Assembly (NCBI GenBank): GCA_013399875.1
Contig: VXAZ01001670.1
Span: 2,644,108-2,708,107 of the forward strand
DNA: 64,000 nucleotides
Source of the DNA: Gymnorhina tibicen
Taxonomy: Eukaryota; Chordata; Aves; Passeriformes; Artamidae
Reading direction: 5' to 3'
The notes under the pieces were generated by a model, which made no database searches, was not told the DNA's origin, and was given only the letters and a program-made list of their open reading frames with translations. Both the position numbers and the translations under genes were made by a program. This document shows positions 36,801 to 48,200 of this stretch, piece by piece; positions within the stretch are counted from its first letter, which is position 1; every line of letters begins with the position of its first letter.

Positions 36801-39800
36801 GAGAATTCATCACTGCCTGGCCAAGTGTCCTACTCATACTATCAGAGGATCCGCACAATAACCTAAGCACCTGTTGTGGTACAGACTTTATGGGCAGGCT
36901 CCAGGGGCATTAGTGAAATTCTCCCCATACACACCTGCATACCCACTGTTCCTGGTGTCCCCCACTGCATTCACTCCCAGCAAGGCACAAGGGATCCCTC
37001 CCATCCACTTGACCCCAGAGAGGCTTGTGGAGCCAGGCAGAGGCTGCGGGCCTCAGAAGAAAACAGGATGGAAAAGCAGGAAAGGCGGCTGAAAAACCAG
37101 TGGTGGGAGCCTGCCCCCTCTGTTGATGTGTCTGGGGAGCAAAGGGTGGCAGAAGGGCCTGTAGTATGTTATCTGAGTGGCCTGAACTCCCCCCAAGACA
37201 CACTGCAGCTGTCACCCTCCCACCTAGCCTGGGAGCCTCCAGGAGGGTTCCCACTTCTGCTGGTCTTAAAAGTACAGTGCATACTCAAAGCAAAGTATAA
37301 ACAGTAATTAATAATCACAGCAGCTGGGTGTGTGACAGGGACATCCTAAAGAATAAACACCACGAGCAGAGACATCCCGGCATCTTGTGGTCGCACAGCT
37401 GCATGCCATGGGCCACCAATTACTGCGGATGATGCTGTCGAGCCATCCCACTTATTTTCACAACTCTGTGCCTGTACCATGGTGGATACTAACTCAGCAG
37501 GCACGGCTGGACCTTGCTCCACACACTGAGGAACTCATGTACTGCTCTCAGCCAGCAGGTGTGAAAGAGCTTCGTCCATCGCAGCGCTTCCTCCGCATCC
37601 CATTGCCCCAGGGCCAGGCTGGCAGCCATCGCCCCACGAGCCAGGGTTCATAACCCGGAGCTATTCAAGCACAAAGTTCTCCAGACAAAACTCCAAAACT
37701 CGTGCTGCTGCTGCCACCGATGTGCTGTGTGTGCCATGGTGGCGCGACAAAGCCGGAACACCATGGCCAAGCTGGCCTCTTATCTCTCCACCAGCTCCAA
37801 CACCATAGGCTCATCCCAGGGTGTTGTGCATGCTCACAGTTATAGTCCCAGGGCGCTGACCAACTCGGAGGAGAGGAGAGGAAAACGTGCTCAGTGAGAG
37901 GCAGCATGTTCAAACCCAGTGACGGACAGGCTGATGCAGGACTTTTCTGATTATCAGACAAGATCCAAACAAGGCGAGCACAGCTGTGATTTCCTTGATG
38001 GAGCCCCACGAGATGCCTGCAATAAAACCCTACACAATCAAGAGAAAGCTTGGGCTTCCTGTTGTGTCCAAGAGCTTTCTGGAGGTGGGAGCTGGATGGT
38101 CACATTGCCAAGCTAACTCTTTCCTGTGGGGCTGGGCAGCGATACCAATGCTTGTGCCATGGGCTGGGGGGCTGGGTAAAGGGACAGGGATTGGGTAAAG
38201 GGGTCCTGCTCCTCTGTTGATGCAGTACCTCTTGAGTAAAATGGGGCAAAGGTAGCAAAGGAGGAAGTGCTGAGAAGAAGGAGGAAAATGCCACTGTGCT
38301 TAGCTAAGGGGATTTTGTTGCAGATGGAGAACAAAGCAGCTGAAGTGAAGGGACAGGATGTTGAAGATTGTTTGGCTCAGGACAGAAAGAAACCTTCTAA
38401 TTGTTATGACTGGGGAGTGCTCTGGGGAAAGAAAGGCTCAAGGGGACTCAGGACAAACAAAGGATCACCAAGCTGAGGATAGTCTGGGAAGAAGAAGGAC
38501 AGTCTGAGCCTTTGTCACTGCCTGGAGGAACAACCCTGCTTCACTGGAGGTAGTCCCCAGATCACCTTTCTCCTGTGCCATTCAGTGTCAGACACCAGCA
38601 TGCCAGGTGGGCTGGCTGCCCTGGAGGACAGTCATGAACACAAGTAAGGTCTCCCTTTTTGAGTCCTCGATCTTGTAGAGATGGGGCTGTCACAGGGACT
38701 CACAGAGACTCAGTCTGCCCCGGCCCACAGGCGAGTCACATTCAGTTGCTGCTGCTGAAAGGAAATGGCAAGACTTGAAAGCAAGGTGTTTGCACCCTTC
38801 TCCGACTGAGCTGTGTCTCTGGCTGGACAGTCAGGCTGCACTCAAGGCAGAGCCACAGGGAGCAGGCAGCTCAGTGAAAAGATGCTGCCACTGCAGGAAT
38901 AGAGACCCCAGTAACGGAGAAAGAGAATAAATAATAAGGCATGGCTATGTGGTGAGTTGGCCTTCTTTGCCCTAGGAACAAACATTGGGAATACCCCAGG
39001 AAGCTGAGGTTCCTTAGATGGTATTTAAGAAATGTAACAAATACAAAATTCAATATTATTAAATTGTCTGGGGTTAACAGTGCCATGAATATGTAAACAT
39101 GTAAACAGTTCGAAGCACTGCCAGCCCAGCCCTGAGGCTTTGATCCTCCCCATGCATCCAGATCTGCCAAGCAATTTGGTTTGGCTGGGGGTAGCTGCTG
39201 GAAGAGGAAACATTTTTTGTGTTAACTCATTCCTAAGAATCTGTGCAACCAGAGTTAAGCATATGCTTGTGCAGAGAGACCTGGGAGTAGGACATTTACA
39301 GATCATCTGTGTGCTCTGCTCCACCTCTGCACAGTGACCAGCGTCTGGAGGAGAGTCTCTCTTGCTCACTGATATCAGCTCACAGCTCTTTCCAAGTCGA
39401 GAAAAGCTCTTGCCATCCTCCAGGCCCATACCAGCCTCTGAAGAGATTGTCCATTTTCTTCCCTGTCAAGGTCCTATCTTAAACATGTAGACAATAAACA
39501 CGTCAGAGAGTCTAGGCCTGGAAACTCAAGGATCTTTCACAGAAGAGGTACAGCAGTCCAGTTTGGGATTGTTTGACTTGGTGACTGCACATGGAGGACG
39601 TGTCCTCTGTACTCTCCTCCCAGGAGCCTGGCTGCCAGGGGCATAACTGCCAAGCTAGTGGGGTCAGGTTAACTTGCTTTGTCACTGTTTGCTTAAGGAT
39701 CCCTATAGAGCTCAGTGGGATCTGCAAAACTGGCTGCTCTCACCCATGTGAGACACCACTTGACGGTGCTGGCCTCCCTGGGCACTGAGTGCCAGTGCCG

Positions 39801-40401
39801 ATGTGGGCATTTGGAAAGAAAGGTGCCCTGTGCTTCAGCCCAGAGCCTCAGTAAGGTGGCCTGGAGGGCTCCCCACCCCGGTTCCTCTAAACAGGGGTTC
39901 CCTCCTGCCTTCCCCAGGCAAACCCAGCATCTCCCAGGGAGCTGGAGACAGCCTGGAGAGAATGGCCTGGTGCTGGTGAGGAACTGGAGTATGGAGCTGT
40001 GAGTTTGGGCTCATGCAGCTGAAATGGGGTACCAGGCACTTGGCCCCAGCCAGCACACACCACTCTCTCAGGGCCCACTGTCTCCCTCCTGCCGTGCGGC
40101 ACAGTTGTGCAGGACCCCTCCAGGCTGCCAGGCCCACCTGCACTGGACACTGGAGTTTTGGGGTGCTTGCTGATGCCAACATCACAGCCAGGTTTCCAGA
40201 TCTCCCCACCCTGACAGCCTGCAGGTTCAGAGTGGCAGGTAGTGTGTGTGTGATTGGATGAGTAAGTACGTGGACACTTTCAATGTGTTTGCACCTTACC
40301 CCCAAACAAGTGCAGAATCCAGAAAAAATAGTAAAATATTGTAAAAAGCTGTGCTGTCAACCTGGCAACCCCAGAGAGACACAAATAACTGTGACATGCT
40401 G
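33893..40401. other. FOS upstream flank, no gene recognised
   Basis: The first 0.4 kb is GC-rich and continues the FOS CpG island. Beyond it no exon was recognised. A long minus-strand frame at 33602-34606 is a by-product of GC-rich sequence upstream of the start site. A short CTG/TTG-type run at about 34861-34890 is low complexity. In mammals several activity-dependent FOS enhancers lie in flanks like this, but none can be assigned by eye. Confidence 0.55.
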
Positions 40402-40693
40402 GGGTCTGGCATCGGCCAGCGGGTGGTGAGCAATAGTATTGTGCATCATTTGTTTGGTTTTATATCCTTTCCCTTTTATTATCATTATTATTACTATTAT
40501 TTGCCATTATTATTGCATTTAACCTTGTTTTCAATTATTATACTGTTCTTATCTCAACCTCCAAGTGTTACCTCCCCAAGTTTTACCTCCTCCCCCACGT
40601 TTTACCTCCGCCCCATTTCAGCAGGGCGGTGGGGAGAGAGGGGAGTTGAGCAAGCGGCTGCGTGGGATTTCCAGCTGGGCTTGAGCCCCGACA
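40402..40693 (+). mobile_element. ERV-L-like LTR, 3' portion
   Basis: The stretch follows the 3' part of an LTR common in passerine and other neoavian genomes (ERV-L class). It has 'ggcatcggccagcgggtggt' at about 40408, 'gtattgtgcatcatttgttt' at about 40437, a TTATTATCATTATTATTA-type run at about 40475-40520, 'ctgttcttatctcaacct' at about 40543 and an end resembling the canonical terminal CGACA at about 40689-40693. The 5' part of the LTR, including its promoter, is missing and no internal viral gene is present. A TTTTACCTCC-type unit is repeated three times near 40566-40612. The remnant runs directly into a CpG island. Assignment is from remembered family text; edges are approximate. Confidence 0.7.
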
Positions 40694-41210
40694 GTCCCTT
40701 TTGTCCCCGCTGGGCCCCTCAGGCCCGGGGCCACCAGAGACGCAGCCCCGGCCCGGCCGCTCCGCAGGGCCGCCGCGCGCCCCNNNNNNNNNNNNNNNNN
40801 NNNNNNNNNNNNNNNNNNNNNNNNNNNNNNNNNNNNNNNNNNNNNNNNNNNNNNNNNNNNNNNNNNNNNNNNNNNNNNNNNNNNNNNNNNNNNNNNNNNN
40901 NNNNNNNNNNNNNNNNNNNNNNNNNNNNNNNNNNNNNNNNNNNNNNNNNNNNNNNNNNNNNNNNNNNNNNNCCCGACCCCCCCGCCGGCGTCCTGCCCAC
41001 GCGGCTGCCGGCGGAGCACCTTGGCCTGGCCCGGCCCGGGGAGCCCCGCAGCCCAGGATTCCCCGCGGGCAGAAGGCAGCGGTGTGGGTTGTGGGTTAGC
41101 AGGGGTCCCTCCAGCCGGCAGCCCCACGGGCGGCTTGTGGTTGCTGGGCGCCCCTCCGCCGTGCGCCGGGAGGGCGCGGGCCGGTAACGTGAGCAGGGAG
41201 ATGGGCTCAG
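40600..41210. promoter_or_regulatory. CpG island with large assembly gap, unassigned
   Basis: Very GC- and CpG-rich sequence flanks a 188-N gap. It starts within or just after the LTR end. No exon was recognised on either side of the gap. It may be a promoter for an unknown transcript or, less likely, the site of a distant TMED10 first exon. Confidence 0.5.
40784..40971. other. Assembly gap (188 N)
   Basis: The longest gap in the window, inside the GC-rich island. Confidence 0.98.
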
Positions 41211-41342
41211 GGTTAAAAATAATGCCGCTGAGAAGGAGGGTTTATTTTTAACTGGGGTCAGCGGTGCAGCCCGCTGCACTGAGAAGCCTGGCCGGCAGTA
41301 CGAACAGCCCAGCTGCAGGAAGAGCCCGGAGCTGGGAGGATC

Positions 41343-41420
41343 GGATGGATGGATGGATGGATGGATGGATGGATGGATGGATGGATGGATGGATGGATGG
41401 ATGGATGGATGGATGGATGG
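41343..41420. repeat. (GGAT)n microsatellite, about 19.5 units
   Basis: A perfect tetranucleotide repeat over 78 bases. The antisense frame reads as repeated His-Pro-Ser-Ile and is an artefact. Perfect arrays of this length are usually length-polymorphic. Confidence 0.97.
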
Positions 41421-41989
41421 CCCACAAAGGCCACTATACAGGCACTGCTCTGAGAGAAGTGTGCATGAGCTCTTGCCCTGCTGAAGGTACTGGCTGAGGA
41501 CCCCCAGCACATGTACTACAGGTCTGCTGCACGCATCATCCAGGTTGCTGAGTGGAGTGTGGCTGTGAAGTGCATGTCCAACAAATCTGAGAAATCTAGC
41601 CTTGAAACAAGTGGAAAGAAACTAAGAAGTGAACCACAGATGTTGCAGTGTTTTCTGGTCCATCTCTTGAAGAGTGGCCTGATCCCTCAGCATCCTTTCC
41701 CAGCAGCATCCTCTGAAAAGCCTGCTCTGCCAAAACTGCCCAGCAGACCACCCAGTGCCACCCATGCTCCTCTCACCAGCAGCGGGGGTGCCCAGCAGAG
41801 GCCAGACAAACCAAATGCTCCTCCCTGCGTTCCGGGGCAGCAGGGGCTGCTCCAGAGAGCCCTACTCCTGGTGCACCGCTTCCTCCCCGGCAGCCGGCCT
41901 TTGGGTGTTCCTTCGGGCGTCTCTCCTTCTGACATCAGCTTCCTCCCCTACAATGTGTGGTGGCCAGAGCCCTTCTAGGTGAAACACCC

Positions 41990-42260
41990 GACGAAGAAAG
42001 CGGCTGGGGGAGGGGAGGGAGGGGAGGGGACCCACCCACCCGCCGGCATCCCCGGTTTCCGCGTGCCAGGGCCGGCTGGGTGCCTCCCTGAAATGCCAAA
42101 AACTGTCTTTGCTCTGGGGGTTGCGCAGGCGCTGCTGGCAGACAGGAGAGGAGGGAACCTCGGGGCCGCCCCGGCCTCGGCCGCCGCGCTGGGTGCCTGC
42201 GGGGTGGGAACTCCCAGCGACTGTTCCCGCCGCCGCCATCTGCTGAGGCCAGCAAACTGG
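41990..42260. promoter_or_regulatory. CpG-rich segment with G-quadruplex run and YY1-like motif
   Basis: A GC-rich segment of about 270 bases. At 42006-42029 the plus strand has G runs of 5, 4, 3, 4 and 4 separated by single A, a strong G-quadruplex pattern. A GCCGCCATC motif (YY1 type) lies near 42232-42240. No exon was recognised; it may be a promoter or enhancer. Confidence 0.45.
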
Positions 42261-45200
42261 AAACCAGCTGCTTGCCCAACCCTCGCCAGCAGCCAGGCTG
42301 TTGTCATTGCTGTTTGCTTTACATCAGCTCTGTTTAGTTTGGCAGGCTGAGGGCAGCAGGTTCAATCCGGGCGATTTTACGAGGGCTGGTTCCTGTCCCA
42401 CACCCCTCGGTGGGGAACACGGCGTACGTTGAGGATACCCTCGCCGTGCAGCCCCAGGGCAGGAAAGGGTGCGGCTGAAATTAGTGTTTGCTTCTCAAGG
42501 GCAAGCCTGAAGTGCCGGTGTTTGGGAAGGTAATCAGCGGGCGTGAGAAAAGGCTTTCCGCATGGTCACGGCAGCTCCCCGCATTCCGCCGGTACCCGGT
42601 CACCTGCTCCTGGAGACCGCTGGGCGTGTGAGAAAGTGTGGGTAGGTGGTCAAAGGCAGGGTCAAAGGCAGCCTGGGGTTGGGGGCTGCAATGCAGAGCA
42701 TGTCCAAAGTCACCTGCCAGGGGGACTGAAGCCAGCCAGAGGGATGTCCCACCAGGACGTGTGCACTCCCACAGCCTTTGCCCTGCACAGTGCCTGCTAC
42801 TGACACCCACACAGGAGGGATGCTCCTGATGCATCCAGGCAGCTGGTACCCACGATAAGAGGCTTCTCCTCCATGTTTCACATTGACATGAGAAAGGAAA
42901 AATGTCACTAATTACTCCAATTACTCCTGCTGCTCCCCTTGTCCTAAAACAGGCTGCCATCCCACCCCAGGGTGCAGGCAACAGTGCTGCAGGCACAGGT
43001 GCTCCCAGCTCCTGGGCTGCAGGGAGCCACAAAGACCAATTAGCCCAGTGTCCTCCTTGTTAGCTCGGTCCTCGTCTCAGTCAACTGGACATTTTCAGTG
43101 CCCTATCCTGCCAGCCAGGGCTGCCACTGGGTTTCCACCCTGTCTATGACAGGACCTCACCTGCAGGAAGGGAGGGAGCAGTGGGGCAGAGGACAGGGAA
43201 GAAGCAGCAGGGCAGAGGACAGAGTTCAACATCCACAAGTCATCTGCCCAACCCTGCCCCTTCTGCTCCATCCCAAATCCGTCCTGCTCTGTGTCACATA
43301 GGCCCGGCTGAGTGATGCTGTGGGACAAGAGCAAGCAGCTGGAGACCTGAGATGTGAGGGGAGTGGCAATGTAGCCCTGTGGTGCTCCTAGTCCCCCCCT
43401 GCTTGTGTCATGTATTTAATTTCTTTGCACTAGATGTACTACTACTAGCATGTAGCCATGTGGCAAGCCAGTTCAGCGAGCTGACATGGATGGAAACAGA
43501 ACACTTCATTTCAGCAGGCTGAAGGTCAGCTCAGGCTGCTTGCTGCTCAGGCTTGCCATGGGCTGAGCTACTGCTGGGGTACCCTCCCAGCTGGGGGACC
43601 CCATTCCCACTCCTTGCCAGGTCCAGTTTTTAGCTGTGGGGTGAGGAGTTGCCCTCTTGTGCTACCCCAAGAGAAAACCCTTTGCTGTCCTTTGTCAATC
43701 TGTCCTCTGCCATTTTATCATGGTGAACTGATTGAGAGCAGGGTCAGGAGGCAGCAACCAATGCAGGGAGGAGGCTAGGTCCCATGCCAGGAGGAGTGGG
43801 AAAAGCCAGCCTACAGCAGCTCAGCTTGCAGTGTTGCAGAGTTGCAACCCGGGCAGATGGGCACTCGCCTGTGCTGGCACGACACAGGGTGTGGTGCTGG
43901 CAGCTGCCCAACTCCCTCTATATCAGCTGATTCAAATCTGGAAGGCACAACCAGCACCTTCCAAGCTCAGCCAGGGTGCACAGTGCTGCTCAGGAGCCTT
44001 GTAATGAGCTGTGCTGGAAGACAACTAACCCCACGAAGACAAAAGACGATGGCTCCTCTGCCAGAACAGTTTCTGGATCTGGTTTGCCAGGCAGTTGTGT
44101 ATAGTTGTGCTGGCACAACAGGGAGGATCTGAGCAAGCTCTATGGAGTTGGTATTGCTTAGACCACTTCAAACGGCCTCAGCACCAAAAAAGTGCAAGCA
44201 TGACCACAGAGGTGACCTCAAGCTAACAGGGCTCCAGATATCAGCAGAGTCTCTGTGAATCCAAGCCTGGGACAAATCTCTTCTGAATTGCTGCACTAGG
44301 AAAGGAGAGCTGGAGCTGAGCTCTTGCAGGAGGGCTTGTCCTTTCACACAATATTTGAATATATTTGCACTTCTCTGCAGAACTGAGAGGAGGCTAGTTG
44401 GCTGCTCTCCCATTCCAGTATATTCCAAGTCTATAACATTTTTGTTCCCTGAATTATTTTAGTTTCTTCGTGCATTTCTTGTTTGCCCCGGTGCCAGTTC
44501 TGGCAGGTTTAGTGACCTCTGCCCCCGGGCAGCATTTCACATCAGTATTGGAGGGGGCTGCGTTACTGCATTACTGTGCAATAGCATTACTCCTCTCCTG
44601 TGTCCGCACCCCATCTGTAGGGGCTTACTGAGCTGCTGCATTCTCCACACAAATACTCTCCCTCCACGCACACTCGCACAATCTTTGGGACGCTCCCCCG
44701 TATCCTACACTCCTCCTCTCGGCTCTGATTATCTTCTCCCTCCCTAGCAAGAAGGAGCACTCTGGAGTGAACTACTCACTGCGATCGTGACTGTTGTGAA
44801 ACAGTTTATCTTCCTACGGGAGCGGCAGCCCTTGCCTGTCAGCCTGTGCCTGGCGCTCACAACGCCTCCAGCACTCACAACCCCGCTTCCTTCTCCCTGA
44901 CGTGCACATATGCACGCTCCTGCACGCACACCCGTCCCTCCTCCGGCATGCCTTTTGCGCCCGCCGCTTTCCCCGGGGATCGTGCCAGCAAAGGGGATGC
45001 GGTGGTGTGCTGAGGGGGCTGGGGCTCCTGGCGCCGATGGGGGATGCATGAGGAAGACAGATATGGGTCCTGTTTGGAACACCCCAAGGCTGCAGTTCTC
45101 CCACCCCAGCCAGTAGCAAATTGGGTGGGTGGGTGGTGGTTGCACATGGACCACAGCCCCCTTGTCCTGCGGGTTATCCCTCACCCAGCAGTGCCTCCTT

Positions 45201-48200
45201 GGGAGCGGCCAGACAGAAGGTATGGGCATTCAGGCAGGCACATGCCCGGAGGGGGAAGGAGTTGGATGCCGTGGCCACCGCAGAGGCTCGGCGTTGTTCC
45301 CAGGAGGTGACTCTTTAGGAAGTGGGTGCGTCCTGCCGGTGCCACGGCGGGAGGCCCAGCGGGAACTGCGTGGGAGCGAGGAGAGCCACGGAGCAGGCTG
45401 GGTCCTAGCCTGACCCCTGGTCATTAGGGAGAAGGCGGCTTTGACATGAGTCAGCAGCAGAGCTGAGCGCAGGGTAAGCAGTACCCAGAGACTGGAGAAG
45501 CAGGGAGGTGCCAATCGACATCGTGACACGTCCTAATTACTTTAGCTTGCGCTATTAAATTTGCTTGCTTGTACAAGAAACAAAAGCAAGAGGCATTCCC
45601 CAAAATTCCCTCCAGGCAACGGGCTCTAGCACATTACCCAGATGTTGGCAGACTCTTCCTATGTCAGACACAGAAAGGAGTCCTGGTCATGCCGCCTCTT
45701 GCCAAAAATTCCCAAACCGGCAAGCCCGAAGCTTGCTGCCCTGCCTCGCTAGCCTGGGACCAAGCACCGGAGCATCGCTGACGAATACACCACCCGGGAG
45801 GGCCAGGCGTGGAGGAGCCACAGCCCACATGGGCGAGAAGCCCTGCGTAATGCCTCCGCTCCCTGCAGTTGGGAAATGGCCATTGCGCCGAGGCTGGGCG
45901 CTGCGGTCAGCTAGCACGGGACATGATCCCCACCGGCTGCTTTACCGCGTCGTGCCTTACGTGCGGGAGGTCAGCCCAGGGAGCGGCCCCTGGGGTGTCA
46001 CAGCGGCTCGGCCAGTGTCAGATAGAGGTACCTCAGAGCACCAGGAAGCACAGGTAGCGAGGGCAATAGTCCCCCACATCTCCTGCACCCAACGGCAGCA
46101 AGCTGCCCAGCACCCAGTGCCAGCGCTTGCCTGGCTCTGCCAAGCCCCTCTGTGGCCCCATGGGCCTCCTGCACACCCGCAGAGGTCCCACCGGGAGAGA
46201 AGCCTCCTCCTGCTGTGGCTGCTGCTGCTGCCACCTAATGGAGCCGCTCCTTTTGCCCGGGTGAGGTGAGAGCGGCAGTGTTCTGCGGCGGCCGGCCAAA
46301 GCTTGCACACCCCGGGCAGCCTGCTGCCCGCTTGTGCCCGTGCCCGCTGTGCTGCTGGGGGAGCACGTATGATGTGCTGGCGCTGGAACGGGTGAAACCT
46401 CTGAGTGCATGTCACACCGCACGGCAAGGAGGAGAGCCAGTCTCTCCCCATAGATGGTCGGCCCTGAATCTCGCTGACACTCTCTCCTTCTCCGTACGCA
46501 CGCACACACGGCACACACGGCACACCTGACCCACGCAGCCGCACGGAGGTCTCGGCTGCTGGCAGCGAGCGTCCGAGCCTCTGGTTTGTGGCGGCTGAAA
46601 GCAAAGCAGCTCCCAAGCGGCGTGGGTCATGGCAAGATGCTTTATATAACCCACCGCCACAGAGAAAACCAAAATAGCTGCCTCCCTGCTGCTCAGTTCG
46701 TCTCTTCCATCAAACACGGATAAAATTAGAGCAGGCCGTGACGTGCACCTACGTCTGCGCAGGGACTCCAGGGAGACGGAGGGAGCCGGCTCAGGGCTCT
46801 GCCATTAGTGGCACAGCCTGCCAGAGCTTTCAAGTAAGATCTGTCAGCAAGGCTGGTGTGTGGCCGCAGGGGATAGATGTGTGGAAGAGGAGGCGGCAGG
46901 GGGGAGCACGGCTGCCGAAGGCTCACGGGGACGTCTCCATGCCTCATCGCTGCCTTTTGGGAATGCAGGCTGAGCGCTCACACGCAAGCTGGGCTTCAGC
47001 GCTGCGCTGACCCTCGCTTTTCCAGCATGGACACCGCCGTGGGCGGAGCAGGGCTTCTCTCAAGGCCCTGGATTCACAGTGTCTGAGGCCAACCTCCCGA
47101 ATAGAGGAGTACTGGAACAGGAATACTTCTGCCAGAGCTTTCCAGCAAACCTGCTTCTGTGGGCTGGAACCCAGAGCTGCTGCTGTCCCCTGGGAGGTGA
47201 CCTGCAGAGCTAGCCAGCTCCCCTTGTCTGCTGACTTTGCAACCTGGTAGAGCCACAGCCTGTGTAGTACTGAAAGGAGGCAAAAAGCTGACTCAGAAAA
47301 CACTGTGTGGAGACTCAGACCCTTTTAAGAAAAAAAAAAATGAAAAGGAAAATAAAGCCAGGAGAAAAGCCTAGACGAGAAGCTGGAAAACAGTCACACT
47401 CCTGTATAGACACATAGATTAGGTCTGAGACTTTCCCTGCTGACATGAGAAATCTCAATTGCTCAAAGCTCCTGATTACTAGGTAAAATAGTGTCACTGT
47501 CCAAAGCACACACAGATGAAGGTGTCTAACTTCAGCTCTCTTTTGGATGTGTTGGCTTTGGTATTTTTTGCCTGGTTTACTAGTCTGAACAGAGCAAGGA
47601 GCCAGAAATGTGGTAGTCTGTTATTCTGTGACATTGCTCTGCTCTGTGACTTTGGGCACATCTTTCCCTGATGTCTGTGTGTCTGTATGGGTGTTTTGGT
47701 GTCCCATCCTGAATTCTGGGGCTAATGTTCTCCATCCTCATTCAGCTGACAGGTTAAAGACTTGTGATGGGGAGCGAGTTAATATGTCAAACACTGAAGA
47801 TGACTAGAGCCCTGGAGAAATTAGCTGCATTTTTCCTTATTTATGGAAAAACAACAACAACAAAAAAAAGGACAAAAGGTTTAAAACTGTTTTCCTGGCC
47901 TGAGGGACATGTGCTCACTTGTGAAGATAATATGTGCTGCATCCCCTGGACCTCTGCCACCTTCTCCCTACATCTCTGTCATATGACAGTGCTGAATACC
48001 TCTCCTTTTGGAGAGTGGCTCGGATCCCAGACAGATCCTGGAGGTAGGAATCACTGATATATATAGCAGCATGGCAAGAGGTGAGTGAGGCAGCCACAGG
48101 AGCAGTTCCTCATGCTGGGCTCGAAATAAAACCAAACCCCAAACCACCCAGAACAAATGAAGTCTGTTCATCTTCCCCATGCGTTCTTGGAGGTGAAAGC

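Noticed and set aside
40719..41510. 263-codon minus-strand frame with His-Pro-Ser-Ile repeats
   Set aside because: The repeats are the translation of the GGAT microsatellite and the rest spans an N gap.
42355..42380. GGTTCAATCCG resembling a tRNA B box
   Set aside because: The last base departs from the B-box consensus, there is no matching A box or acceptor stem upstream and no T-run terminator.
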